64,000 nt of DNA from Bacillota bacterium (GCA_023388635.1 JAEWFW010000043.1:62001-126000); one strand, 5' to 3'. Counted from the first letter of the stretch, positions 1 to 9,028 are shown. Numbers and translations are program-made. Notes: generated from the sequence alone by a model not told the origin.

Positions 1-1487
1 CCTTTGACAAAGAAACCGAAATTGCTGATAAATTCGTTAAAGGCAAAAATCTTCTCCAAATCCGGGTCTTCATGTACTCGATAGATAAACGGATGATTCA
101 GCCAGTGAAAATGCTCGGCGACAGTTTCGTTGGCTACAAGCATGCACTCTTCGATAATCTTTTCAGCAATACCACGCTCGCGTTTGATGATATCGATCGG
201 CTTCCCGTCGAGGTCGACAACGACTTTTGTCTCGTCCAGATCAAAGTCAATCGCTCCGCGTTCCATGCGCCGCTCGCGCAGCACCATTGCCAAATCTTTC
301 AGCATCATAAAATCATCGACGAGGTCGCTGTATCTTTCCATCAGTTCCGCATCTTGATCTTCAACAATTCGACGTACATTGGAATACGTCATACGCTCAC
401 GTGTACAGATGACACTCGGATAAATTTCGTAGCTGACGACCTTTCCATTGTCATCAATCTCCATATCACAACTCATCGTCAAGCGGTCAACTCGAGGATT
501 TAAACTGCAAATCCCATTGGAAAGCCGTTCCGGCAGCATTGGAATCACCCGGTCGACGAGATATGTACTGGTTCCACGATACATCGCTTCTTCATCAAGC
601 GGGGACTTTTCTTTCACATAATAGCTGACATCGGCAATGTGTACACCCAGGCGCACATGACCGTTCGGCAGTTTTTCAATCGATACGGCATCGTCCAAAT
701 CTTTAGCGTCTTCGCCGTCGATCGTAACCATTTTGCGCTGACGTAAATCTCTGCGGTCTTCTAATTCCGATTCGTCGATTGTCTCCGGTATCTGCTGTGC
801 ATATTGCAGCGTTTCTTCGGAAAATGCTTCGGGAATTCCGTATTTGCGAATCACGGAAAGAATATCGACACCTGGCTCGTTGATATGCCCTAATACTTCG
901 ATAACCTTCCCTTCGGCACTTGCTCGACCTTCGGGATAACTGGTAATTTCCACTACGACCTTATAGCCATCTTTAGCTTCCAGTGTTTCATCTGTCGGTA
1001 TCAGAATATCCTTATTAGCGAGCCGTTTGTCATCGGGGACGACAAATCCATAATTGCGGCTGAGAAAAAATGTGCCGACAATCTGCTTATATGCGCGTTC
1101 AATAATGCGAATGATCTGCCCCTCTTGCCGTGCTCCGTCGCGGTTGGGAAGTAAACGCACCAATACGCGGTCTTTGTGCATCGCTGAATTAGTATTCTCC
1201 GCACTGATATATACATCGGGGTATGATTTGTCTTCGGACAGCACGAAGCAAAAGCCCTTTGCATGCCCCTGTACCTTACCGACGACGAGGTTCATGCGCT
1301 CAGGCAATCCGTATGTATTCGCCCGTGTGCGAATGATCTTACCCTCATTCTCCAACGCATTTAATAATTTAACTAACTCTTTGAACTCCTGACTGTCTTC
1401 CCCTTCGAAGGACTCGAATAATTCGTTGGCAGTCATCGGTCTGTATTTCAATTCACCCATAAATTCAAGGACTTTTTGACGATCCAT
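1..1487 (-). CDS. rnr: Ribonuclease R, 3' end cut by window edge
   Basis: Processive 3'-5' exoribonuclease that degrades structured RNA and takes part in tmRNA-linked mRNA turnover. About 495 N-terminal residues are visible. The protein begins MDRQKVLEFMGELKYRPM, a winged-helix start, followed by cold-shock-type OB folds. The RNB catalytic domain is entered at roughly residue 256, where the metal-binding motif DGEDAKDLDDA is seen. The S1 domain lies beyond base 1. The ATG at 1487 is preceded by AGAGGTGAT. In Bacilli the order secG-esterase-rnr-smpB-ssrA is common, so smpB and tmRNA would be expected off the left edge; that is inference. The identification is secure. Confidence 0.95.
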   Translation of the reverse strand, partial: MDRQKVLEFMGELKYRPMTANELFESFEGEDSQEFKELVKLLNALENEGKIIRTRANTYGLPERMNLVVGKVQGHAKGFCFVLSEDKSYPDVYISAENTNSAMHKDRVLVRLLPNRDGARQEGQIIRIIERAYKQIVGTFFLSRNYGFVVPDDKRLANKDILIPTDETLEAKDGYKVVVEITSYPEGRASAEGKVIEVLGHINEPGVDILSVIRKYGIPEAFSEETLQYAQQIPETIDESELEDRRDLRQRKMVTIDGEDAKDLDDAVSIEKLPNGHVRLGVHIADVSYYVKEKSPLDEEAMYRGTSTYLVDRVIPMLPERLSNGICSLNPRVDRLTMSCDMEIDDNGKVVSYEIYPSVICTRERMTYSNVRRIVEDQDAELMERYSDLVDDFMMLKDLAMVLRERRMERGAIDFDLDETKVVVDLDGKPIDIIKRERGIAEKIIEECMLVANETVAEHFHWLNHPFIYRVHEDPDLEKIFAFNEFISNFGFFVK

Positions 1488-1590
1488 CTTTATCACCTCT
1501 AGTTATTGCTGTTTGTACGATTGATTCGTTAACTATCAACACAATCGCCATTCTTATTAATATACCCTTAATTGGGCAGATGTAATAATA

Positions 1591-2271
1591 CTACCGATTT
1601 TTCAAAAAATCGATCACAAATTGATTGACATCCTCAGACTCTTCGCCATAACACATGATGTGCGGCGATTTGTCGAGAAATAGCAATTGCTTCTCTTGCG
1701 TCTCGATCATTTCATAGGCACGTTTCGCACTTTCAGGATCGACGACGAGGTCTTGCCGCCCTTGTAAAATCAAAGTCGGCACTGTCACTTTCGCTAAATA
1801 AGGTGTCAGTTCTTTGCTTAAGCTGTGAAAACCAATGATGCTTTTCATCGGAGTATTAGTCGTATGACGTATGTATTCTTTGACATCATCATCGAGCGAC
1901 TCCATGAATTTATCGCGTATCGCTTTTGACATATTTTCAAACAGTTGACGGTATTGTATGTAATAAATCGCCGGGCTGATTAGAACGAGCTTCGCGACCG
2001 GATAGACTGTTGAAAGATATGTCGCAATTAAAGAACCCATGGAAAAACCGATAATATTAATTTCTTCGTATTCGCCGACCATTTTCTGTAGCACCGTCTC
2101 TGCGGAATCAATCCAGTCGGTCCAATACACATCTTGCAAGTCTTCATCGATACCGTGTCCCGCTAAGACCGGTAATTCGACGACGTAATCATGCCGGCGC
2201 AACGCTTCTGCTAAAGGTTGTATCTCGTACGGTGAGCCTGTGAATCCGTGTACTAATAAACATGCCTTCAA
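1591..2271 (-). CDS. Carboxylesterase, alpha/beta hydrolase (YvaK/Est30 type)
   Basis: Monoacyl esterase of the alpha/beta hydrolase fold acting on short-chain esters; its physiological substrate is unknown. Visible motifs are LLVHGFTGSP (oxyanion hole), the nucleophile elbow GFSMGS, the acid in QGRQDLVVD and the histidine in SPHIM, so the Ser-Asp-His triad is complete. I chose the TTG at 2271 because GGAGGGG lies 5 bases upstream and the family begins near LKACLLVHG. A longer reading frame to 2310 would put that binding site inside the gene. The product is 226 residues, close to the family's usual length. It lies between secG and rnr as in B. subtilis. Confidence 0.88.
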   Translation of the reverse strand: MKACLLVHGFTGSPYEIQPLAEALRRHDYVVELPVLAGHGIDEDLQDVYWTDWIDSAETVLQKMVGEYEEINIIGFSMGSLIATYLSTVYPVAKLVLISPAIYYIQYRQLFENMSKAIRDKFMESLDDDVKEYIRHTTNTPMKSIIGFHSLSKELTPYLAKVTVPTLILQGRQDLVVDPESAKRAYEMIETQEKQLLFLDKSPHIMCYGEESEDVNQFVIDFLKNR

Positions 2272-2302
2272 GTGTACCCCTCCATATTTCCATCCATATA
2301 TG

Positions 2303-2314
2303 CTTATCATACCA
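2303..2314 (-). promoter_or_regulatory. Possible extended -10 promoter of the esterase
   Basis: On the minus strand TGGTATGAT occurs (TATGAT at 2306-2311), an extended -10 element. It lies downstream of the secG terminator and about 35 bases before the esterase start. No good -35 box is visible 17 bases further up, so this is a weak call. Confidence 0.4.
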
Positions 2315-2360
2315 CAATTTGTGTTGTTTTCTCTGTATATTTCTCACATTTTTCTCCAGT

Positions 2361-2394
2361 AAAAAACTCACCATAATTTGAAATTATGGTGAGT
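2361..2394 (-). terminator. Intrinsic terminator after secG
   Basis: Perfect 14-base arms (ACTCACCATAATTT and its complement) with a one-base loop at 2366-2394. On the minus strand they are followed by a T run (2361-2365). It separates secG from the esterase-rnr unit. Confidence 0.9.
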
Positions 2395-2406
2395 CATGGA
2401 TTTCTA

Positions 2407-2640
2407 TTATTGAACTACGTAAGCAACAATAAAGCTAAGCAATAAAAACGCAATGGCAACGTATTTTGTCACACGCTCCAAAATTCGTTCATAGCCTTTT
2501 GCTCTCGTTCCGATCATTTGCTCCGCTCCACCGGCAATTGCTCCAGATAGTCCGGCGCTTTTACCAGGCTGCAATAACACGACTGCGATCAATGCCAATG
2601 AAACTAAAACTAACACTACTTTTAATAACACTTCAATCAT
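2407..2640 (-). CDS. secG: Preprotein translocase subunit SecG
   Basis: Small membrane subunit of the SecYEG translocon. The 77-residue product begins MIEVLLKVVLVLVSLALIAV. It has two hydrophobic segments (about residues 1-22 and 53-75) separated by the conserved loop LLQPGKSAGLSGAIAGGAEQ. The ATG at 2640 has the binding site GGAGG nearby; an upstream in-frame start at 2682 would add residues not seen in the family. It has its own promoter (2694-2722) and terminator (2361-2394), so it can be transcribed apart from eno. Confidence 0.93.
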   Translation of the reverse strand: MIEVLLKVVLVLVSLALIAVVLLQPGKSAGLSGAIAGGAEQMIGTRAKGYERILERVTKYVAIAFLLLSFIVAYVVQ

Positions 2641-2693
2641 TTTGCTACCTCCTGCAACAGGTGTGTCTAATATTAAGAACACGTCTAAAAGAT

Positions 2694-2722
2694 ACTATAC
2701 CACAATTACTTTTGCCAAGCAA
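2694..2722 (-). promoter_or_regulatory. secG promoter, TTGCTT-17-TATAGT
   Basis: Minus strand: TTGCTT at 2717-2722, a 17-base spacer, then TATAGT at 2694-2699 preceded by TGG (an extended -10). The -35 box lies inside one copy of a 20-base tandem repeat, and the other copy carries a second TTGCTT. Confidence 0.72.
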
Positions 2723-2748
2723 TATTTTCTTTTGCAAAGCAAGGTTTT
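2709..2748. repeat. 20-base tandem repeat, two copies, eno-secG spacer
   Basis: Copies at 2709-2728 and 2729-2748 agree at 17 of 20 bases; both start CTTTTGC and contain AAGCAA. Each carries a TTGCTT hexamer on the minus strand, so the -35 box of the secG promoter is duplicated. Confidence 0.85.
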
Positions 2749-2774
2749 ATTTGTTTATTTTACCCATATCCTCC

Positions 2775-4064
2775 CTATATGAAGGATTTTAAATTATAAA
2801 ACGCTTGTCTGCCCGGATACGCCGATGTGTATGCCAAGTTATCTTCAATTCTCAGCAATTGATTGTATTTGGCGACACGGTCTGTTCTGGAAGGTGCCCC
2901 TGTTTTAATTTGTCCGGCATTTGTAGCTACAGCTATATCGGCAATAATCGTATCTTCACTTTCTCCTGAACGGTGAGAAATCACAGCCGTAAATCCAGCG
3001 CGTTTCGCCATTTCAATTGCTTCAAATGTCTCTGTCAATGTGCCGATTTGATTGACTTTAATGAGAATCGAATTGCCGATGTTTTGCTGAATTCCTTTTT
3101 GCAAGCGCTCCGTGTTCGTAACGAACAGGTCATCACCAACGAGCTGTACTTTACTTCCAAGGCGCTCCGTCAACGCTTTCCAACCATCCCAATCATCTTC
3201 ACTCAGACCGTCTTCAATTGATAGGATCGGGTATGTGGCGACTAATTTCTCGTAATAATCGATCATTTCTGCTGCTGTCTTCTGCACGCCTTCACCTTCT
3301 AGGTGATAGATGCCGTCTTTATAAAGCTCCGTCGCTGCAACGTCTAGAGCGAGAAAAACTTCTTCGCCCGGTTTATAGCCGGCTTTAACGATTGCTTCCA
3401 TAATTACAGTCAATGCTTCTTCATTCGACGCAAGATTCGGAGCGAATCCGCCTTCGTCACCGACAGCCGTGTTCATGCCTTTAGCTTTGAGTACTGCCTT
3501 CAAACTGTGGAATATTTCCGCACCCATGCGCAGAGCTTGCTGGAAATTCTCCGCGCCAACAGGCATGACCATAAATTCTTGAATGTCGACATTATTATCT
3601 GCGTGCTGTCCGCCGTTCAAGATATTCATCATCGGTACCGGCAATTGTCTGGCATTAAATCCGCCCAAATATGTATACAGTGGAATTCCCAAATAATCGG
3701 CAGCAGCTCTTGCCACAGCCATTGAAACACCCAGAATAGCGTTGGCGCCAAGTTTACCTTTGTTCGGCGTGCCGTCCAATTCAATTAACAATTGGTCGAT
3801 CCCGACTTGATCTAACGCATCTTCACCGAGCAGTTCCGGTGCAATTACATTATTAACATTATCGACGGCTTTCATAACTCCTTTTCCTAAATAACGGCTC
3901 TCACCATCACGCAGCTCCACTGCTTCGTACGCTCCCGTAGACGCTCCCGAAGGTACAATAGCCCGTCCTATATGACCGGATTCCAGTTCTATTTCCACTT
4001 CTACCGTTGGATTACCTCTCGAATCGAGTACTTCCCTTGCATAGACATCATAAATAATCGACAT
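2775..4064 (-). CDS. eno: Enolase (phosphopyruvate hydratase)
   Basis: Converts 2-phosphoglycerate to phosphoenolpyruvate; cytosolic, Mg-dependent. The length, 429 residues, is standard. Visible features are the N-terminal YAREVLDSRGNPTVEVE, the loop SGASTGAYEA, the metal ligands in ALDVAATE, LSIEDGL and LVGDDLFVTN, the catalytic lysine in ILIKVNQIGT and the signature SHRSGE. The ATG is preceded by AGGAGGG. It is the last gene of the gapA-pgk-tpiA-gpmI-eno operon. The 94-base spacer to gpmI carries no clear terminator, so read-through from gpmI is likely. Confidence 0.98.
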   Translation of the reverse strand: MSIIYDVYAREVLDSRGNPTVEVEIELESGHIGRAIVPSGASTGAYEAVELRDGESRYLGKGVMKAVDNVNNVIAPELLGEDALDQVGIDQLLIELDGTPNKGKLGANAILGVSMAVARAAADYLGIPLYTYLGGFNARQLPVPMMNILNGGQHADNNVDIQEFMVMPVGAENFQQALRMGAEIFHSLKAVLKAKGMNTAVGDEGGFAPNLASNEEALTVIMEAIVKAGYKPGEEVFLALDVAATELYKDGIYHLEGEGVQKTAAEMIDYYEKLVATYPILSIEDGLSEDDWDGWKALTERLGSKVQLVGDDLFVTNTERLQKGIQQNIGNSILIKVNQIGTLTETFEAIEMAKRAGFTAVISHRSGESEDTIIADIAVATNAGQIKTGAPSRTDRVAKYNQLLRIEDNLAYTSAYPGRQAFYNLKSFI

Positions 4065-4158
4065 GATTGCTTGCCCTCCTGATTTTTGCTAATTTTCATT
4101 AATATATTTAACACATTTTTAATCCATTAACCGTCAAAATGCTTGATAGCATATTGTT

Positions 4159-5712
4159 TTACAATATAAGACTTTTGCCCGTCATTTCTTTTGGTTGTTC
4201 AATCGATAATAACTTCAAAATTGTTGGCGCGATATCCGCCAATATTCCGTCTTCACGTAAGACGATGTCGTTCCCGTTCCACGTATGACGCGTGATAATA
4301 AACGGAACTCTGTTAACCGTATGTGCAGTGTACATACTTCCGTCAGGATATTGCATCATATCGGCGTTTCCGTGGTCGGCTGTCAACAAAACAATTCCGT
4401 CTTGTTCAGCAATTGCCTGAACGACTCTGCCGACACAGTGATCGACGGTTTCCACGGCAGCAATCGCTGCCGATAATTTTCCGGTATGCCCGACCATATC
4501 GGGATTGGCGAAGTTGAGAATGATCACGTCAAATGCTTTAGCGGCAATTTGTGCACAAACGGCATCGGTGACTTCCGGAGCGCTCATTTCTGGCTGTAAA
4601 TCATAGGTCGCCACTTTCGGTGAATCGATCAAAATGCGCGTCTCTTGGTCAAAGGGCTGTTCTCTGCCGCCGCTGAAAAACGAGGTGACATGCTTGAATT
4701 TTTCAGTCTCCGCAATACGCAGTTGCAACAATTGATGCGTTTGCAGAACTTCTCCTAATGTATTGCATAAATCCGTCGGCTGAAATGCGACATCAGCCGC
4801 AATCGTTTCACTGTATTCCGTCATGCAGACAAAATGTACTTGCGGTGGATCGGAGCCACGTTCGATTTGTGGAAAATCCTTTTCCGTAAAGGCACGTGTA
4901 ATTTGGATCGCGCGATCAGGTCGGAAATTAAAGAAGATTACAGCATCACCTGATTGAATCGCACCGACAGGCTGCTGTCCATCAACGACAACGATCGGTG
5001 TGATAAATTCATCGTACACTTCGCTATCATAGCTATTTTGAATGTTTGGCAAAACACTGCCGATTTCCTCCTGAGCCCCTTCGCCGTAGACCATCGCCCG
5101 GTAGGCTTTCTGGACGCGGTCCCATCGTTGATCACGATCCATCGCATAATAGCGCCCTTGTACTGTCGCCAAATGTCCAGTGCCAATTTCGGCGATTTTC
5201 TCTTGTAGCTGTGCGATATAGCGTTTCGCCGAATCGGGTTCCGTATCTCTACCGTCTAGAAATCCATGGATGTAAACGTCAGCAAACGCTTGTTGCTTCA
5301 TCAATTCCAATAATGCGTAGAGGTGCTGATTATGTGAATGTACCCCACCGTCGGATAAAAGACCGATTAAATGTATTTTTGTACCGTGCTGTTGCGCATG
5401 ATTGATTGCTTGCAACAGTGCGGGATTGCTAAAAAATTCACCTGTTTCAATCGCTTTACTGATACGTGTCAAATCTTGATAGACGATACGCCCGGCACCC
5501 ATATTCAAATGTCCAACTTCCGAGTTGCCCATTTGCCCGTCCGGCAAGCCCACATGCTGCCCGCTGGCACCTAAAGATGTGTATGGGTACTGTTGTTTCA
5601 GCGAGTCGAGATTCGGTGTTTTCGCAAGTGCCACTGCATTTCCTTCTGTTTCTTCCCGTAGTCCATAGCCATCGAGTATGATTAATGCAAGCGGTTTTGC
5701 TTGATCTTCCAT
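4159..5712 (-). CDS. gpmI: 2,3-bisphosphoglycerate-independent phosphoglycerate mutase
   Basis: Interconverts 3- and 2-phosphoglycerate through a phosphoserine intermediate; the enzyme binds two Mn ions and belongs to the alkaline-phosphatase superfamily. The N-terminal LALIILDGYGLREE carries the first metal Asp, and GNSEVGHLNMGAGR carries the catalytic Ser. Later metal sites are GVHSHNQH, RDQRWDR, FNFRPDR and LLTADHGNADMM. The start is ATG 5712, with GGGGAGGG just upstream; a frame open to 5739 adds nine residues with no support. The length of 517 is normal. It follows tpiA by 23 bases. Confidence 0.97.
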   Translation of the reverse strand: MEDQAKPLALIILDGYGLREETEGNAVALAKTPNLDSLKQQYPYTSLGASGQHVGLPDGQMGNSEVGHLNMGAGRIVYQDLTRISKAIETGEFFSNPALLQAINHAQQHGTKIHLIGLLSDGGVHSHNQHLYALLELMKQQAFADVYIHGFLDGRDTEPDSAKRYIAQLQEKIAEIGTGHLATVQGRYYAMDRDQRWDRVQKAYRAMVYGEGAQEEIGSVLPNIQNSYDSEVYDEFITPIVVVDGQQPVGAIQSGDAVIFFNFRPDRAIQITRAFTEKDFPQIERGSDPPQVHFVCMTEYSETIAADVAFQPTDLCNTLGEVLQTHQLLQLRIAETEKFKHVTSFFSGGREQPFDQETRILIDSPKVATYDLQPEMSAPEVTDAVCAQIAAKAFDVIILNFANPDMVGHTGKLSAAIAAVETVDHCVGRVVQAIAEQDGIVLLTADHGNADMMQYPDGSMYTAHTVNRVPFIITRHTWNGNDIVLREDGILADIAPTILKLLSIEQPKEMTGKSLIL

Positions 5713-5735
5713 ATGTATCCCTCCCCGCAATCTGA

Positions 5736-6482
5736 TCACACCAAAAGATTGTAAAACGATTCAACCGCTAAACTGGCTCCGCCAACTAAAGCCCCATCAA
5801 TATCCGACTGATCGAGATATTGGCGAATATTGTCTGGATTGACGCTTCCTCCGTATTGAATGCGCACGCGCTGTGCTGTCATCGTGTCGTATATTTCTTG
5901 TATATGTTCGCGAATTTTCTGGATTGTCATATTTGCCTCTTCCGGACTCGATGACTTTCCCGTGCCTATCGCCCATACCGGTTCATAAGCGATGACGATT
6001 TGCTCCACTTGTTTAGCAGATAACCATGCTAACCCGCGTTCAATCTGTACACGCAAGACTTCTTCTGTCTGCTGCATTTCGCGCTGCTCCAAAGTCTCAC
6101 CTACACACAAAATGGGAGTGATTCCATAAGCAAACGCACTGCGGACTTTCTTATTGATCAACTCGTCTGTTTCCATAAAAAGTTGCCGCCGTTCCGAGTG
6201 CCCTAGAATTACATATTGTACAGACAAATCACTGAGCATCATCGGACTAATTTCACCTGTATACGCACCTTTCTCCTCAAAGTACATATTCTGTGCCCCA
6301 ATTTTAATCGCACTGCCTGCAGCAAATTTAACAGCTTCCGAAAGCCCGACAAAAGTAGGGCAGACGACGATGTCCAAGTATCTCGGCAAATCTTTTGTTT
6401 TTAATTTGCTGAGAAATTCAACCGTTTCCGAGACAGTCTTATGCATTTTCCAGTTGGCTGCGATAATCGGCATTCTCGTCAA
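5736..6482 (-). CDS. tpiA: Triosephosphate isomerase
   Basis: Interconverts dihydroxyacetone phosphate and glyceraldehyde 3-phosphate. The product is a 248-residue TIM barrel. Catalytic residues are visible as the Lys in ANWKMHK, His in ILGHSERR, Glu in AYEPVWAIGTG and the phosphate-binding QYGGSVN. Start choice: TTG at 6482 lies 8 bases from the binding site GGAGG, while the ATG at 6473 is 17 bases away, so TTG is favoured (MTRMPIIAANWK). The gene sits 23 bases after pgk and before gpmI in the glycolytic operon. Confidence 0.97.
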   Translation of the reverse strand: MTRMPIIAANWKMHKTVSETVEFLSKLKTKDLPRYLDIVVCPTFVGLSEAVKFAAGSAIKIGAQNMYFEEKGAYTGEISPMMLSDLSVQYVILGHSERRQLFMETDELINKKVRSAFAYGITPILCVGETLEQREMQQTEEVLRVQIERGLAWLSAKQVEQIVIAYEPVWAIGTGKSSSPEEANMTIQKIREHIQEIYDTMTAQRVRIQYGGSVNPDNIRQYLDQSDIDGALVGGASLAVESFYNLLV

Positions 6483-6505
6483 GTCATATTCCTCCTTCTC
6501 AATCT

Positions 6506-7711
6506 TTAATCTGCGGTTTCCTGTATATCTAATACTTCCACTCCAGGTAGGTTTTTCCCTTCTAGCATTTTCAAAGAAGCTCCGCCTCCGGTGGATATAT
6601 GATCCATCTTATCGACTAAACCTGCTTGCTCCACGGCAGCGACTGAATCTCCTCCGCCGACAATCGTAAATGCGTCGTAGTCAGCCAATCCCTGGGCAAT
6701 GCGGTTCGTTCCGTTAGCGAACGGCGCAAGCTCAAATACACCCATCGGTCCGTTCCAGATGACGGTAGCAGATTTGCGAATCGCTTCTAAATACAGGGTA
6801 ATTGTCTGCTCACCGATATCTAACGCCATCCATTCCGGCGGAATTTGATCGACCGAGACAGAACGGCTTTCCGTATCGGCAGAGAATTCTTTGGCAATTT
6901 TCACATCCAGTGGCAACAGCAAATCCACTTGCTTTTCTTTAGCCTTTTCGATCAATTGTTTCGCTATATGTACACGCTCGTCTTCTACGAGTGATTTTCC
7001 CAACTCATACCCTTGTGCCTTAAGGAATGTATTTGCCATTCCTCCGCCGATAATCAACGTGTCGACACGGTCAAGCAATCTCTCGATTACGAGAATTTTA
7101 TCACTGATTTTGGCTCCGCCGATGATTGCTGTAAACGGTCTGTTTGGAGATTCTAACGCATCACCGAGCGTTTTGATTTCTTGCAAAAGTAAAAACCCTG
7201 CCACAGCAACCGGAACATATTTGGCAATTCCCGCTGTCGAAGCATGGGCACGATGTGCAGTTCCAAATGCGTCATTGACAAAAACGTCAATATTGTCAGC
7301 AAATTCTTTTGCCAATTGATCGTCATTTGCCTCTTCTCCCGGATGAAAACGGACATTTTCTAAAAGCAATACCTCGCTTGGCTGCATTGCCGCTTTTGCC
7401 TTTTTTACTTCTTCCCCGGTACAATCCGCCACCATCTTAACTTCTGAGCCCAAAAGTTCCGATAATCGCTCGGCAACCGGCTTCAAACTGAATTCCGGTT
7501 TTTTCTGCCCTTTGGGTCTGCCCAAGTGACTTGCAAGTATGACTTTCGCGCCTTGCTCAATCATATATTGGATAGTCGGAATTGCTTTTCTGATACGTGT
7601 GTCGTCCGTAACTTTGCTTTCCGCAGAAAGCGGCACATTAAAATCCACCCGGCAAAAGACTACTTTATCCGATAATGAAACATCTTTTACTGACATCTTG
7701 CAATGATCCAT
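6506..7711 (-). CDS. pgk: Phosphoglycerate kinase
   Basis: Transfers phosphate from 1,3-bisphosphoglycerate to ADP. The product has 401 residues in two Rossmann-like lobes. The N lobe shows VVFCRVDFNVP, the substrate-binding SHLGRPKG and NDAFGTAHRAHAST. The C lobe shows the nucleotide-binding GGAKISDK, WNGPMGVFE and GGGDSVAAV. The ATG at 7711 is preceded by AGGGGG about nine bases away; the later methionine (residue 6) is less well placed. It is the second gene of the operon, 72 bases after gapA. Confidence 0.98.
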   Translation of the reverse strand: MDHCKMSVKDVSLSDKVVFCRVDFNVPLSAESKVTDDTRIRKAIPTIQYMIEQGAKVILASHLGRPKGQKKPEFSLKPVAERLSELLGSEVKMVADCTGEEVKKAKAAMQPSEVLLLENVRFHPGEEANDDQLAKEFADNIDVFVNDAFGTAHRAHASTAGIAKYVPVAVAGFLLLQEIKTLGDALESPNRPFTAIIGGAKISDKILVIERLLDRVDTLIIGGGMANTFLKAQGYELGKSLVEDERVHIAKQLIEKAKEKQVDLLLPLDVKIAKEFSADTESRSVSVDQIPPEWMALDIGEQTITLYLEAIRKSATVIWNGPMGVFELAPFANGTNRIAQGLADYDAFTIVGGGDSVAAVEQAGLVDKMDHISTGGGASLKMLEGKNLPGVEVLDIQETAD

Positions 7712-7783
7712 TACTAATATCCCCCTAGTTATATTCCCCTATATTAATTGGCATCTATGACCATGCCATGTATTATTGTAATC

Positions 7784-8800
7784 TTAGCTTTGATTTTTCG
7801 CAATATGTGAAATTAATTCTACCAGTCTTGAAGAGTATCCCCATTCATTATCGTACCAAATCAACAGCTTTGCCAAGTTATTTTCCAAAACCATCGTCGA
7901 AGGTCCGTCGACAATCGAAGCAAAACTACTGCCTTTGAAGTCAATCGACACCAACGGCAGTTCCGATACAGAGACGATCCCTTGCATCTCTTTGGTTGCC
8001 GCCTGTTTGAGCAAATGATTAATTCCCTCTACTGTTGTATCACCGGCAAGCTCCACCACAAGGTCTACACAGGAAACATTCGGTGTCGGCACGCGAATCG
8101 CCATGCCGCTCAATTTCCCCTTTAACTCAGGGATAACTTTCGCCACCGCTTGTGCCGCTCCAGTCGTCGTAGGAATCATCGACATTCCCGCTGCTCTGGC
8201 ACGGCGAAGATCGGAATGAGACAAATCGAGCAATACCTGGTCATTCGTATAAGAATGAATCGTCGTCATCAACGCCCTTTTTACACCGAGCGTCTCGTGC
8301 AACACTTTAATAACCGGCGCTAGGCACGTAGTGGTACAAGACGCCGCTGAAATAATCCGGTGCTGTTGAGGATTGTATTGATCCTGATTGACTCCCATAA
8401 CCATCATAATATCTTCACCCTTTGCAGGCGCGGAAATCACGACGGTTTTGGCACCGGCATCAATTTGTTTCTGTAGCTGCTCACGATCTTTAAATCTTCC
8501 CGTTGATTCGATGACGATGTCAATATCGAGATCGCCCCATGGTAATTTTTCCGGATTGGGCTCTTTAAAGACTCGCACTGTATGTCCGCCAACCGTAATT
8601 GCATCTTCCGAAGCCGTAACTGTCTGGTCAAATACTCCATGCACGGAATCGTAAGTCAATAAATGTGCTAATGTATGTACATCTGTCAAATCATTAATAG
8701 CCACTAATTGCAGGTGGTCCGTTGACTGGCTGAGGATAATTCTCGCCGCTAACCGCCCAATTCTGCCGAAGCCATTAATCGCAATTTTTACATTTTTCAA
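7784..8800 (-). CDS. gapA: Glyceraldehyde-3-phosphate dehydrogenase, glycolytic type
   Basis: NAD-dependent oxidation and phosphorylation of glyceraldehyde 3-phosphate. The first residues MKNVKIAINGFGRIGR form the NAD-binding loop. NDLTD near residue 37 is as in glycolytic GapA and unlike the GapB form. The nucleophile is Cys155 in ASCTTTCLAP; the family almost always has ASCTTNC, so Asn is Thr here (read directly from the codons). The start is TTG 8800, six bases after GGAGGG; the open frame to 8914 runs through two tandem repeats and is not protein-like. The length of 338 is normal. No cggR precedes it. Confidence 0.96.
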   Translation of the reverse strand: MKNVKIAINGFGRIGRLAARIILSQSTDHLQLVAINDLTDVHTLAHLLTYDSVHGVFDQTVTASEDAITVGGHTVRVFKEPNPEKLPWGDLDIDIVIESTGRFKDREQLQKQIDAGAKTVVISAPAKGEDIMMVMGVNQDQYNPQQHRIISAASCTTTCLAPVIKVLHETLGVKRALMTTIHSYTNDQVLLDLSHSDLRRARAAGMSMIPTTTGAAQAVAKVIPELKGKLSGMAIRVPTPNVSCVDLVVELAGDTTVEGINHLLKQAATKEMQGIVSVSELPLVSIDFKGSSFASIVDGPSTMVLENNLAKLLIWYDNEWGYSSRLVELISHIAKNQS

Positions 8801-8862
8801 TCGTATCCCTCCATAATATTCGCAAGCTGCTTGTGAGTACAGATATATTCTAGTGTTACAAA

Positions 8863-8904
8863 TACATCCTATATCTATTCTTCTACATCCCATATCTATT
8901 CTTC
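8863..8904. repeat. 21-base tandem repeat, two copies, gapA leader
   Basis: Copies at 8863-8883 and 8884-8904 are head to tail and differ at one base (TACATCC/T then ATATCTATTC). They lie 63-104 bases upstream of the gapA start, in its promoter or leader. Confidence 0.9.
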
Positions 8905-8933
8905 CGGCTGCCACTTGGTGAATTATTATTGAA

Positions 8934-8950
8934 AGGTGAAAATTCCACCT
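8934..8950. promoter_or_regulatory. 17-base palindrome upstream of gapA, candidate operator
   Basis: AGGTG-N7-CACCT between the divergent gapA and tRNA-Arg control regions. It does not resemble the CggR operator. A role as operator is inference from position and symmetry only. Confidence 0.35.
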
Positions 8951-8970
8951 GAATCAAACCTTACTTTATA

Positions 8971-8999
8971 TTGCGTAATACAAAATATTGTACTATAAT
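8971..8999 (+). promoter_or_regulatory. tRNA-Arg promoter, TTGCGT-17-TATAAT
   Basis: TTGCGT at 8971-8976, a 17-base spacer and a perfect TATAAT at 8994-8999, thirty bases before the tRNA 5' end. The spacer contains the small palindrome TACAAAATATTGTA. Confidence 0.85.
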
Positions 9000-9028
9000 G
9001 AAAAATGCATGTTTCTAACTTACTCTAT

